IMG/VR virus record: IMGVR_UViG_3300001041_000038
Coordinates: 1-37,299 of that record
DNA from: a virus
Reading direction: 5' to 3' (one strand)
Length of the DNA stretch: 37,299 nt
The translations under genes were made by a program, and so were the position numbers. This document shows, in pieces, positions 22,728 to 31,015 of the stretch. How positions within the stretch are numbered: position 1 is the stretch's first letter; every line of letters begins with the position of its first letter. The notes under the pieces were generated by a model. The model saw nothing but the letters and a program-made list of their open reading frames with translations, ran no database searches and had not been told where the DNA came from.

Positions 22728-23257
22728 TTACTTATTTTTACTGCGCATTTGTTTGATGCGTTCCTGCCGATTTATCTCGGCGATTATTTCGATGTACTGA
22801 TACACATCCTCGATGTTCATATCCCTGATTTCATTCGGCGTCCATCCGTATCGGTGCGATAGTGCTTCCATCGTTACCGGCTCGCTCCATGGCTTTTTAC
22901 CTTCCAGTTCGAGCCGAAGATGTATGCCGAGTATTATTTTTTTTTTGGATTCGTGATTGCGTTCACGGCGTCGAATAATTTATCGCCATCCTCGATGCAA
23001 AGATTATCCATCCAGTCCTTTGAATACGGAATCTCAGTACCGTCTATCAATGTGATCTTCTTGATGCACAGTTCGAGCGCCTTATACTTCGCGCTTGCAA
23101 GTACTGACGCATCCAATTCGAGGTTTTGCTTTTCGTTTGCTGCGAGTCCTGATACGCGCAATCCACCCAGCATGGCCGAGCGGATCTGTTCCTGCATTCC
23201 CCATGTGATCGTATCGGCTACTTCCACCTGTCCTATTGAGAGTTTTATTGTTTGCAT
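22728..23257 (-). CDS. Tail assembly chaperone GT fusion by -1 frameshift
   Basis: The first-frame gene (22934-23257) ends PKKK-stop on a run of ten A (22937-22946). Slipping back one base there opens a second frame that stays open to 22728 and reads IILGIHLRLELEGKKPWSEP, then ALSHRYGWTPNEIRDMNIEDVYQYI and a basic end. This second part has no good start of its own. The position between tail tube and tape measure is where nearly all siphoviruses carry this frameshift. The product helps wrap the tape measure during tail building. Confidence 0.85.
22934..23257 (-). CDS. Tail assembly chaperone G
   Basis: 107 residues (MQTIKLSIGQVEVADTITWG...), ending NAITNPKKK. It is the unshifted product of the chaperone pair, normally made in excess over GT. 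The ATG follows CATAAAACC. It lies after a GC-rich hairpin that closes the tail tube gene. Confidence 0.8.
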   Translation of the reverse strand: MQTIKLSIGQVEVADTITWGMQEQIRSAMLGGLRVSGLAANEKQNLELDASVLASAKYKALELCIKKITLIDGTEIPYSKDWMDNLCIEDGDKLFDAVNAITNPKKK

Positions 23258-23271
23258 GGTTTTATGGTTTT

Positions 23272-23299
23272 GCCCGGGAAGTCATTTGACCGCCCGGGC
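23272..23299. other. GC-rich hairpin downstream of the tail tube gene
   Basis: GCCCGGG...CCCGGGC with an inner GTCA/TGAC pairing. On the minus strand no U-tract follows, so it is probably an RNA stabiliser or partial pause rather than a full terminator, keeping tube mRNA abundant. Confidence 0.65.
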
Positions 23300-23314
23300 A
23301 TTTATTTATCTTGA

Positions 23315-24301
23315 TTATGCCGACGGCACGTTCGTATACGAGGCGGTCAGGTTCTTGATGGTCGTAGTAGACTGTTCGCTATCCGTTGCATTGTAGAATG
23401 CACGGAATCCGACAGTTTCAACAACGAGTTCGTTCGCTCCACCTGATCGGCCCCAATCCATCAGTTGCACCTTATTTAGAATTACTGTGATTGTCGGCTT
23501 GTTTCCTGAGCCGAGGTCTGCATCTCCTTCGATCGTGAGGCTCATATACTTTGCGGCATCTCCGAGATATAGATCCTTGAAGGTCTCATCGGCGAAGTTC
23601 AGAGTGAAGCTTCCGTCGATCATCATGCGCGCATTGTAGATGTCATCCGGCGTATAGGAACCGACGACATGATCCGTGAGCAATCCTTGATCCCATCGGA
23701 CGCTGAGGTCCTTTATCTTGAGTGCGGTTGCTCCTGCAAGCCCTGCTTCAGTATCGGCAATCTTTACCGTGATGTCCTTCGCGATGAAGTCGTATTCGGT
23801 ATCATAGCTCGGCGCGTCTGCGTTTGAAGCGGCAACCGAAGCGATAAATGAAGCATTGAAGCGCACATAGTCATCAAGCGCGGCGGTTATCTCGAGCGTG
23901 TTGATCATCGCATTCGAGAATGTCTGCTGTTGTACCGATCCGTCCTTCGCAAAAAGCGTAAGGCTCGGGTGCTGGATATTCTGTCCCAGCGAAAATGCGT
24001 GCGACTTTACAGAGCCGGTTACGGTTGTGGTTACAACGACTCCATAGATATTCGACAAGAGCCATCCCAAAACATCGGCATGCAATATGCCTTCGACTTC
24101 TCCTTCGACATGCTTCTGTACTACCCGGCGACCTTCGCCATCCTCGAAGCGTCCGCGTGTCGTTTCATCGATCGCGTGAACGGCTTTTTCGATCACATTC
24201 GCAGTGACCTTTCTCATCCATTTATCCGCAGTTGTTTCCGCGGATCCTCGGCTTGCCTCAGTGGCAACGCCAAATTCAATTTCGCGCCCAATTAGTTCCA
24301 T
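23315..24301 (-). CDS. Major tail (tube) protein
   Basis: 328 residues. Beta-rich, with regular Thr/Val strands, and placed between head-tail genes and the chaperones, as tail tube proteins are. Features such as GREIEFGVATEASRG at the start and GFRAFYNATDSEQSTTTIKNL at the end fit the family. An HNH gene with its own attenuator module is inserted upstream. Confidence 0.8.
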   Translation of the reverse strand: MELIGREIEFGVATEASRGSAETTADKWMRKVTANVIEKAVHAIDETTRGRFEDGEGRRVVQKHVEGEVEGILHADVLGWLLSNIYGVVVTTTVTGSVKSHAFSLGQNIQHPSLTLFAKDGSVQQQTFSNAMINTLEITAALDDYVRFNASFIASVAASNADAPSYDTEYDFIAKDITVKIADTEAGLAGATALKIKDLSVRWDQGLLTDHVVGSYTPDDIYNARMMIDGSFTLNFADETFKDLYLGDAAKYMSLTIEGDADLGSGNKPTITVILNKVQLMDWGRSGGANELVVETVGFRAFYNATDSEQSTTTIKNLTASYTNVPSA

Positions 24302-24305
24302 TTTA

Positions 24306-24770
24306 TTAGATAATTTTAATTTTTAATGCATTTTTATGGATTGCCATGTGACTACTATGGCAATCAAACAGTTCAAGATTCTCTATCCGATTATCATCCT
24401 TTATCCCGTTGATGTGATGTATGATTTCCTTTTTCCCAAGAATGCGATTCAATGATGCCTCCATAATCAATCTATGTTCCCTGACATATCCGTCTTTAGT
24501 ACATAGTTGATGCAATGGTGCATATATCATCACATAGCCAGATCCCGTAAGATATCGACCTCCTGTTTTTAATTTCCCTTTATTCCCTAATCCTATCTTT
24601 TGCTTATGCAGGTCAGTGAGTCTTCTTCCTGTTATTGCGCCGTGGTAACATACTTTGCTACAAAAAAATCTTTCTTGCCCTTTTTCCGTTTGCGATCGTA
24701 TATACCATCCGGAAAAATACTTTTCTTCTCCACAAGCATCGCACGCTATATTTTTACCTGTTTTCTTCAT
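24306..24770 (-). CDS. HNH homing endonuclease-like protein
   Basis: 154 residues from the ATG at 24770. A zinc ribbon (CDACGEEK ... FCSKVC) is followed by the HNH_3 core: GYVREHRLIME, IIHHINGIKDDNRIENLELF and SHMAIHK. It is AT-rich, unlike the flanking structural genes, and interrupts the usual order between tail terminator and tail tube genes. That is typical of a free-standing homing nuclease. No intron signs were seen. It starts right after the attenuator. Confidence 0.85.
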   Translation of the reverse strand: MKKTGKNIACDACGEEKYFSGWYIRSQTEKGQERFFCSKVCYHGAITGRRLTDLHKQKIGLGNKGKLKTGGRYLTGSGYVMIYAPLHQLCTKDGYVREHRLIMEASLNRILGKKEIIHHINGIKDDNRIENLELFDCHSSHMAIHKNALKIKII

Positions 24771-24776
24771 TTGAAT

Positions 24777-24873
24777 AAAAAAGGGGACACGCGCATGGAC
24801 AATGCACATGCCCCTCGGTACTTCCGCAAGGACTTTTCAATATCAGTATATCAGATTACTCGGAAGTCAACAA
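24777..24873 (-). promoter_or_regulatory. Promoter-attenuator module, copy 2
   Basis: TTGTTG (24868-24873), 17-base spacer and TATACT (24845-24850) with extended TGa. The leader contains TCCTTGCGGAAGTACCGAG (core 24816-24826), then a terminator starting GGGGCATG and closing with GTGTCCCC, and six Us (24777-24782). The CC before the core can pair with the terminator's GGGG, giving the same either-or fold as copy 1. Confidence 0.75.
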
Positions 24874-24876
24874 GCA

Positions 24877-25299
24877 TTATGCGCTCGTTAGAAGTTTGAT
24901 TTCAACATTCAGCGGCGCATACGCAACCAGCCCATCCTCCTCCTGCGATAACTCCCATGCGTCCGCGCTGTCTATCTTGACCCATACCCGATGGCCGTCA
25001 ATCGTTCCCTGATTCCAATCGGCGTTAAACTTCGCAATAATCGCATCGACCGTCCGAGGAAGTATCACATCAAACGCCTGTGCTTCCGTTGTCTGTGCCG
25101 TGCCGACCATCACGATCATCATAAACCGATATGTCGCCATGTTCTCGTTCTGAGTTTCAAAGGTATTGGTAAACCCGGAAGGCTTGAAGAATACGCAAGG
25201 GAACTTCGTCAGCTTCGTTTTCGGGACAGAGAATACATCCTTAACCTGCGTTACTTCCGCGAGTGTCGCTTTAATTTTTATAACCAGTTGTTCGTACAT
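24877..25299 (-). CDS. Tail terminator / completion protein
   Basis: 140 residues (MYEQLVIKIKATLAEVTQVKDVF...). Size, position after a gp10-like gene and before the tail tube, and the alternating strands (YRFMMIVMVGTAQTTEAQ, LVAYAPLNVEIKLL) fit the small proteins that cap the tail tube. No catalytic motif. Confidence 0.68.
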   Translation of the reverse strand: MYEQLVIKIKATLAEVTQVKDVFSVPKTKLTKFPCVFFKPSGFTNTFETQNENMATYRFMMIVMVGTAQTTEAQAFDVILPRTVDAIIAKFNADWNQGTIDGHRVWVKIDSADAWELSQEEDGLVAYAPLNVEIKLLTSA

Positions 25300-25303
25300 A
25301 TTT

Positions 25304-25741
25304 TTATTTTGCCATATCGGCCGTTATGTTGTCCAACATTTTCAGATACAAAGCCTCGATTGCGCCCTCCTTTTGATACTTCACGAAATCGAGCCATGGC
25401 CTTCCCTGCATCCTGCGCGTCCCATCATGGACGTATTTTGCATAGGGAGCAGTGACCATGTTCGGTCCAATTCGGCCGACAAGCCCATCGATTTCCGTAA
25501 TATGCGTATCCCTGAGGTTCCCAGAACGCTGGCGCTGTGCCTTCCGTTTATACCGTGGATCATTCGATACTGGGGCGCCTCCGCCTCGTCCGCCTATTCG
25601 CCACGGCGCATTTACAATACCGCTCTTATACAAGGCAAGGCCCCGGGTCAGGAATAATCGCCCCTCATCCAGTACTACCTGAGGGTTGCGCTTGATTGCC
25701 GCATTTAGTTCTCTCAATCCTTTCCATTCGACGTTAGACAT
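25304..25741 (-). CDS. HK97 gp10-like head-tail / tail completion protein
   Basis: 145 residues. The motif VTAPYAKYVHDGTRRMQGRPWL is the family hallmark (YAxYVxxGT...RPFL). It acts at the neck or tail end in virion assembly. It precedes the tail terminator gene by 4 bases. Confidence 0.8.
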   Translation of the reverse strand: MSNVEWKGLRELNAAIKRNPQVVLDEGRLFLTRGLALYKSGIVNAPWRIGGRGGGAPVSNDPRYKRKAQRQRSGNLRDTHITEIDGLVGRIGPNMVTAPYAKYVHDGTRRMQGRPWLDFVKYQKEGAIEALYLKMLDNITADMAK

Positions 25742-25774
25742 AGTGTTCTAAAAGTGTTCAAGATACTCCCCTGC

Positions 25775-25820
25775 CCACTCCTCCGAAAATGACTATACCA
25801 TTTTTACCACTCCTCCGGAA
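25775..25820 (-). promoter_or_regulatory. Extended -10 promoter flanked by direct repeats
   Basis: The 128-base gap 25742-25869 holds TATAGT (25792-25797) with extended TGg. Two exact copies of CGGAGGAGTGG lie at 25775-25785 and 25807-25817, 32 bp apart (three helical turns); one covers the -35 and one lies just downstream of the -10. This is a likely operator for a regulator. Confidence 0.6.
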
Positions 25821-25869
25821 AAAAGCGATGGAGAGTGAGAGTAGGGGAGAGTGAAAGACCGCATAAACA

Positions 25870-26184
25870 CTAATCTTTTATCAATGTGAGTTCTTTGTGC
25901 TGATTGAGGCCAGTTGCGTTGATCTGCGTATTTTTCACGGAATAAGTACCAGCATAATCGCCTGAAGCGATCGTAATGGTATCCCCGGGCTGTATATTTG
26001 CGTCCTCATCGACCCATCCGAGGAAGGTCTTGCCCCACGCCTCCGCTATATGTTCTATGAAATCGGGACTCGCCTGCTGGATATGCCCCAAAACCGAACC
26101 AGCCGAAACCTCGGCGGCGCTTTCATTGCTCCATGACATACGGGTCACGGCAAAGGTTGTGGTAAAAAATCGGTCGATGCTCAT
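25870..26184 (-). CDS. Head closure (stopper) protein
   Basis: 104 residues with a compact beta-barrel look (GDTITIASGDYAGTYSVKNTQI). Placed between the connector and gp10-like genes, where siphoviruses encode the head stopper. It overlaps the connector gene by 4 bases. Confidence 0.68.
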   Translation of the reverse strand: MSIDRFFTTTFAVTRMSWSNESAAEVSAGSVLGHIQQASPDFIEHIAEAWGKTFLGWVDEDANIQPGDTITIASGDYAGTYSVKNTQINATGLNQHKELTLIKD

Positions 26185-26804
26185 ATCAGTATGCGCTTAT
26201 AGGCCTGCAATATGTTCTGTGCGCTTTGAAAATCCCCCCATGAATCGTTCCCATTATCCGAATTGTAGGTCACGGAATAGTTGCCGATACTCTCGGTCTT
26301 GATCTGTTCTCCGCCTGATCGGCTTTGATTTAGTATTCCGGCAACAAACACGGTCGCCGCGAACTGAATATCGGCAGGGGCCGTTGCGCTATATCCCCAT
26401 TTTGCTGTGATGCGGTTGTTTTGCATGCCCTCGGGAAACGAGCGTGCATTGAGCACGATGCTCGATGCTGGGAATCCCTTTGCCGCGAAGTTCAACGGGT
26501 ACAGGAAATACCGGTCGGCGCCGGTCGCTATAACTTCCTGAAATGATGATCCATATCCGTCGAGGCCGACTTCGACCTTCGTAATTGCTATGCATTCGTC
26601 TATAAGGAGCTCATTCGTACCGTCTCCATCGTAAAGCCGGGCCGATGCGGTTTCATCAGCGACGAAATTGCGCTGAGTAATGTTGTCGATGATCTTCTCA
26701 ACACTTACAATCCAATCATTAAGTTGGCCATCAAATACCTCATCTATTTCCTGCAATATATAGTTCTCTATTGCTGTTTTTGTGGTGTATCCTTTTGGAG
26801 TCAT
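26181..26804 (-). CDS. Head-tail connector (adaptor) protein
   Basis: 207 residues. Begins with a helical YTTKTAIENYILQEIDEVFDGQL and continues with WIVSVEKIIDNITQRNF, then a beta region and a helical end, as in gp6/gp15-like adaptors that sit under the portal. A consensus leaderless promoter precedes it. Confidence 0.75.
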   Translation of the reverse strand: MTPKGYTTKTAIENYILQEIDEVFDGQLNDWIVSVEKIIDNITQRNFVADETASARLYDGDGTNELLIDECIAITKVEVGLDGYGSSFQEVIATGADRYFLYPLNFAAKGFPASSIVLNARSFPEGMQNNRITAKWGYSATAPADIQFAATVFVAGILNQSRSGGEQIKTESIGNYSVTYNSDNGNDSWGDFQSAQNILQAYKRILI

Positions 26805-26810
26805 ATATTT

Positions 26811-26839
26811 ATTATAAGTCTTTTAGTGGTGATTGACAA
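26811..26839 (-). promoter_or_regulatory. Consensus leaderless promoter
   Basis: TTGTCA (26834-26839), 17-base spacer and TATAAT (26811-26816), then six bases to the ATG at 26804. It would start an mRNA at the first codon of the connector gene. Confidence 0.8.
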
Positions 26840-26840
26840 C

Positions 26841-29228
26841 TTATATTACCTCTCCCGATATAGATTTCAGTTTTACTGAATCTGAATCCATTGCCGCTAC
26901 AACTGCGTTAGCAATAGCCACGGAGTCCCCAACTTGTTCAGGCATAATTTCCAAAGGCAGTGCGTTGTCAAACGTATTCATGTTCGTGATGTCATTTGTG
27001 CCATTCATGATGTCTGCAATATAGATGTAAGCTCCTGCGGTTGCACTCTTGGCGGTAATGGTAACTGTTGCCAAGGCGTATTCCGTACCTGTGTATTCGC
27101 CTGTAACCGTGATTGACTTATAAGTCTCTAAATCATTGGTAGCGGTCTGCGTGTCGATAGCGGTAGACTCTCCAGGGAGTTGCAAGGTTACAGTCACTTC
27201 ATCAGTTGAAAAGGCAGTGTTTTTCTTGATAAAGACTGGTACGGAAAGAGCCTGCCCTGGTCTTGCCAAAACTTTAAACGACCAGCTTATCCCGGTAGTA
27301 TTGGCTGGAGCTAGTCTTAGATTTTTAGTACCTGCTGTTCTTACGTTGGTGTCGGTCAACCCTGCTCCTGTAGACTGATAAACACCTTCTGGGGTGTAGA
27401 CAAAATGTGCTCCTGCTACGTTGTTGATGTTATGGAAAGCTATCTTAGAACCAGCGGTCAACAAGAGATAAGCCGTTCCTAGTATATTGTTTCCAAATCC
27501 ACAATTGTTGAAGTACATAGTATCTACTACGTCGGGAAGTAACTCCATATCTATTTCATTATTACCCCTTGAACCAACCGAACAATTATTGAAGACAATA
27601 TTTTGAGCAGCACTAACATACAAACCTTGCTGACGGTTGCAGTTTATCTCACAGTCATTAAATGTAATGTTTCCAGCGGTTGAGGTCATTGCTACGCCTC
27701 CGACAGTAGAGGCACTTGACGCACCATTGGCATTTGAGACGCAACGGTTTATTTCAAGATTGTAAGAAGAAGCGTTTAATCCATAGCGTTGATTGCCTAC
27801 GAAAAAACAATCGTTCAAGATTTTATTATTAGCAGAAACTTGAAAGCTAAAAGCATAACCGCTGAGAGTGGAGTTTCCAAAGACACAAAAAACATTATTA
27901 AACGTCATTGGGTCTTTCAACGCTGAAAGCAGCACTCCGTAGTTTTGATGGTTGTAGATAACACTGTTATCAAATCCTAAAAATTGAGTATCTGCTTCTG
28001 ATTTTATTCCCTCCTTGTCTCCAAGCCCTGGGTTTGCTCCTGTTTTTTCGCACCGAACTCCGACTAAATTGAAGTCTCCAGCCACAGTAGATTGATTGTA
28101 AGCATACCAACCGTTCGTTGCATGGGTGGTGGTGAAGATAATGTTTCTAGTTACATTCAATATCCAAGCGTTCGTATTGTGAGTATAAGTAAAAGCTGCT
28201 TCTGCTCCGCCCGAAGTAGCCGAAAGAACATAAGAAGTTGAGGAGTTTTTTGTAATGACAAAGCGTTTTTCCACCTCATTGTAATTGGTAGAGTTGTCGC
28301 TAGTTGCTGTGATAGCAAGCTCTGTTCCTACTGGCCAGTCAACTGCTCTATCTAAAATCAAGGGGTCAGCAGTAGTTCCTACACCTGAAATAAGTTTGGC
28401 TTTCAAATTAGCTTCTACAACCGTACCATGCGGTCTGCATTTCCCACCAAGGAAAACTCTAAGCCCAAAATCACCACCAGTATCTTCGACGAATTTGATT
28501 GTTATATTATTAGTGTAAGGCGTAACGTCATCAAAGAAAGCACCATTTTTGCCAACAGCAACATCTCCGTCAATCGTAAAGTCAACAGGTGAGGCTGTGT
28601 CAGCGTCAATTATCCCACCATGACCCACATAAATAGCATTAGAAGCAAAGTTTCTAGTAGCGACTATAACCGCTACGTTAGTTCTCACTCCAGCTCCGAC
28701 GGATTGAGTTCCGTCACCCGTAACCACTATCGGAGTAGTGTTGTTTTCTCCAATAACAAAGACGCCTTCAGCTCCAGGGACGCCTGTTCGGCTGTCGATA
28801 TTAAAAAATCCTATTAGCGTTCCGCCTGAATCAGCCGCAGCGTCTCCAGCAGATACAGTAGCGGTCCTTAATTTCCAACGATAATAACCTGCAGAAGTAG
28901 TGGTGAATTGATAAGGAGTAGCGAGCGAGAATCTGACATAAAAGTTGTCGGTACGGTTTGCTGCTGTAATACTCGCCGAAGCTACGTCGCTCCATGTTGA
29001 GCCGTTATATTCTTGTAATGTAGCAGTCCAATCCGCTACACCATCGTCAACGCAGTAGAAGATGACACCCTTACAAAAATCAGAAGTTGAGGGGGCTGTA
29101 AAAACATCCGTAAATTTATCGGTGTTAGTGATTATGATATTTGTAGTTGCGTGCAAAGTAGGGGTGTTTGTAATAGTTCCCCATGTGGCGGCACTGCTCC
29201 ATAAGCCTGATTGTATGGCTGCTTTCAT
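26841..29228 (-). CDS. Beta-helix surface protein with G8-like start
   Basis: 795 residues. The first ~30 (SGLWSSAATWGTITNTP...NIIIT) resemble a G8 domain. The middle (about 380-610) has repeated NN-rich rungs (ITFNDCEINC, IVFNNCSV, MYFNNCGFGNN) typical of a right-handed parallel beta-helix. The end is beta-sandwich-like. This architecture is found in spikes and surface proteins that bind or cut polysaccharides. It lies between head genes and connectors, so it may be a capsid-bound or neck-bound spike. No catalytic residues can be named. Confidence 0.7.
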   Translation of the reverse strand: MKAAIQSGLWSSAATWGTITNTPTLHATTNIIITNTDKFTDVFTAPSTSDFCKGVIFYCVDDGVADWTATLQEYNGSTWSDVASASITAANRTDNFYVRFSLATPYQFTTTSAGYYRWKLRTATVSAGDAAADSGGTLIGFFNIDSRTGVPGAEGVFVIGENNTTPIVVTGDGTQSVGAGVRTNVAVIVATRNFASNAIYVGHGGIIDADTASPVDFTIDGDVAVGKNGAFFDDVTPYTNNITIKFVEDTGGDFGLRVFLGGKCRPHGTVVEANLKAKLISGVGTTADPLILDRAVDWPVGTELAITATSDNSTNYNEVEKRFVITKNSSTSYVLSATSGGAEAAFTYTHNTNAWILNVTRNIIFTTTHATNGWYAYNQSTVAGDFNLVGVRCEKTGANPGLGDKEGIKSEADTQFLGFDNSVIYNHQNYGVLLSALKDPMTFNNVFCVFGNSTLSGYAFSFQVSANNKILNDCFFVGNQRYGLNASSYNLEINRCVSNANGASSASTVGGVAMTSTAGNITFNDCEINCNRQQGLYVSAAQNIVFNNCSVGSRGNNEIDMELLPDVVDTMYFNNCGFGNNILGTAYLLLTAGSKIAFHNINNVAGAHFVYTPEGVYQSTGAGLTDTNVRTAGTKNLRLAPANTTGISWSFKVLARPGQALSVPVFIKKNTAFSTDEVTVTLQLPGESTAIDTQTATNDLETYKSITVTGEYTGTEYALATVTITAKSATAGAYIYIADIMNGTNDITNMNTFDNALPLEIMPEQVGDSVAIANAVVAAMDSDSVKLKSISGEVI

Positions 29229-29449
29229 ATAGTTATTTCGAGGTCGTCAGGGATTAGTTCTGCGGTTTCTCTTTGTTCTTTTAAGGCTCTTGTGGCTTGC
29301 TCCATTGTTGCTTCCACTTCTTCTGGCTTGCAAAGAATGTGCATGTTCGGATAAAGATTTTCTCCGTCAATCAAAACCTCGAACCACACATCTACGAAAC
29401 CTCCTGCATCTACGCTTGATATTTGTTTTAATTTTGCTTTGTAGGTCAT
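29225..29449 (-). CDS. Hypothetical structural-region protein
   Basis: 74 residues (MTYKAKLKQISSVDAGGFVDVWFEVLIDGENL...), acidic at the end. Overlaps both neighbours by 4 bases. It looks like a small accessory beta protein; no family recognised. Confidence 0.6.
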   Translation of the reverse strand: MTYKAKLKQISSVDAGGFVDVWFEVLIDGENLYPNMHILCKPEEVEATMEQATRALKEQRETAELIPDDLEITI

Positions 29450-30000
29450 GATAATATTTTTGAAATTAAGTTACCACCAGAATAGTTGTAGGTGAGCGTC
29501 TTGACAACAGTCTCAGTTCCTTCCTCTTTCCAAATCTTTTGATTTACCGTTCCGTCTTCGTTATAGGAAATGTAGAGATCGTAGGTTGGGATTTTGTCTG
29601 CAGCTTTTTGGAGGGTGTCTTCGGTGGCTAATCCTGTCTCCGGATTAGCAGTTGGATTTGCGATCGTGACTGTTCCTGATATCGGCTGCGTCCCCGGGAA
29701 GTTTATCACTGTTACCCCATGATTATTCGGTAGCTGTTTTTCAGCGGTTGCAGGGTTAAATGCTGGATCATCGTAGAATATCTGCAAATCATCAGTGTCC
29801 GCCATTTCCGAGGTGTCATAGTCGAGTGTCAAAACGTTGCCCGATACTACTCCGCCACTTTTTGCGAAGTTGTAGATTATGGCATTGCTCGTTACATTCG
29901 TAATTAAAAGCACGCCATCCAAGTCAATGGTTTCGTAATCAGAAAAAGTTACCTCTTTCGTTGTTTTATTAAACGAGTAATTTTTGACTTGTAGTTTCAT
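29446..30000 (-). CDS. Structural-region protein of unknown function
   Basis: 184 residues. Beta-rich, with GVVSGNVLTLDYDTSEMADTDDLQIFYDD and a C-terminal stretch ending YNEDGTVNQKIWKEEGTETV. Such proteins occur with virion surface genes in many phages. It overlaps both neighbours by 4 bases, placing it in one long transcript. Confidence 0.65.
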   Translation of the reverse strand: MKLQVKNYSFNKTTKEVTFSDYETIDLDGVLLITNVTSNAIIYNFAKSGGVVSGNVLTLDYDTSEMADTDDLQIFYDDPAFNPATAEKQLPNNHGVTVINFPGTQPISGTVTIANPTANPETGLATEDTLQKAADKIPTYDLYISYNEDGTVNQKIWKEEGTETVVKTLTYNYSGGNLISKILS

Positions 30001-30185
30001 AGTGCGATTGCATACGCGATTGCCAATGATTCTGTGTCATCAATATCTTCCTGTACTTCCTTAAGAAGGTTGGCTTTCGTTATTTTTTTTGTTTCGCCTT
30101 CAGAGACATCAACAATAGGCAACAAATCTCCTTGCGCCGCGGCTTCCAATTCTGTCAGCTGGGTTACTTTCTTTGATGTACTCAT
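29997..30185 (-). CDS. Small fibre-N-terminus-like protein
   Basis: 62 residues: VTQLTELEAAAQGDLLPIVDVSEGETKKITKANLL is the common virion-attachment opening of tail-fibre proteins, but here the protein ends soon after. It may be an attachment piece made separately from its fibre. Confidence 0.65.
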   Translation of the reverse strand: MSTSKKVTQLTELEAAAQGDLLPIVDVSEGETKKITKANLLKEVQEDIDDTESLAIAYAIAL

Positions 30186-30526
30186 AGTAATATCATGCCT
30201 CCATTTTCCTGTAATAACGTTCTGCTATTTTCCTGTAATAATACCGGACAGAAGTATTTTATCCCCGATATTGTTTTCTGTTGACCGTATACATCGCGCT
30301 CTGAGTATGGTTTTATTGCAGACCCGAGTACAACATCCTTTTTAGCAAATGGAGCCAGCACAGCCCCATACGGACCGATTTTACCCCCACAGAGAGCCTT
30401 ACTTGGACCGAATATATCCTTTTTAGCGCCGTATCGGTCTTTTTTTGCTCCAAGTACATCTTCTTTCTTGGAGTACGGGCTATCCTCTTTCTGATATGGG
30501 GTTTGGTTGCAGGTTATTTCTGTCAT
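30182..30526 (-). CDS. Short-repeat protein
   Basis: 114 residues built on loosely repeated units of about 8-10 residues: KKEDVLGAKKDRYGAKKDIFGPSK and so on through KKDVVLGSAIK. Rich in Lys, Tyr and Gly. Unknown function; the repeats suggest an extended or filamentous linker. Overlaps its neighbour by 4 bases. Confidence 0.55.
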   Translation of the reverse strand: MTEITCNQTPYQKEDSPYSKKEDVLGAKKDRYGAKKDIFGPSKALCGGKIGPYGAVLAPFAKKDVVLGSAIKPYSERDVYGQQKTISGIKYFCPVLLQENSRTLLQENGGMILL

Positions 30527-30538
30527 ATCTATCCTTTT

Positions 30539-30946
30539 TTATTTTCCTGCCTTTTTCCATCCCTCGAGGAACGCTACCACGAACCTCGCAATCCAGCGAA
30601 TAATCGGGACGTTCAACAGGATGGTCCGAATAGATACGGTGTCCTGTTCGGTTGTTGATGTAGGTGTACTTTCGCATGGTTCTTTTTCGTCGTCATCGCT
30701 CCACACGGGCCGTTTCTTGAACGAGTAGGCTATGACTCCATCTTTGTGCTTTATCGTGCCACGGACGGTCTGTGCTGCGATATTTTGGCGTAACAGGACG
30801 ACTACTATCTCGTCCAAAATGTCCGGTTCGATCTTTTCGGTCGATTCGATATGCATTTCGCCGAAAACATCATCCACATCGTAGGAATATCCGGGGACCA
30901 TTCCCATTTCGCCTTCCAGTTCAATTTTCTGTTCTTTGAATATCAT
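30539..30946 (-). CDS. Hypothetical protein with C-terminal hydrophobic helix
   Basis: 135 residues. Acidic and mixed N-terminal part (YSYDVDDVFGEMHIES), an acidic patch (WSDDDEKEPCES), and a C-terminal hydrophobic helix (IIRWIARFVVAFLEGWKK). First gene after the capsid hairpins. An extended -10-like TGATATACG lies 3 bases before its ATG. Confidence 0.6.
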   Translation of the reverse strand: MIFKEQKIELEGEMGMVPGYSYDVDDVFGEMHIESTEKIEPDILDEIVVVLLRQNIAAQTVRGTIKHKDGVIAYSFKKRPVWSDDDEKEPCESTPTSTTEQDTVSIRTILLNVPIIRWIARFVVAFLEGWKKAGK

Positions 30947-30970
30947 GGTCGTATATCATACCCATCCCAA

Positions 30971-31015
30971 CCCCGAAATACATCGGGGCAGGGTGGATAC
31001 GCTATCATGCGTATC
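30971..31015. other. Two hairpins downstream of the capsid gene
   Basis: GATACGC/GCGTATC (30996-31015, 7 bp) and CCCCGA/TCGGGG (30971-30988, 6 bp). Neither is followed by a U-tract on the minus strand. They probably stabilise or partly terminate the abundant capsid mRNA. Confidence 0.65.
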
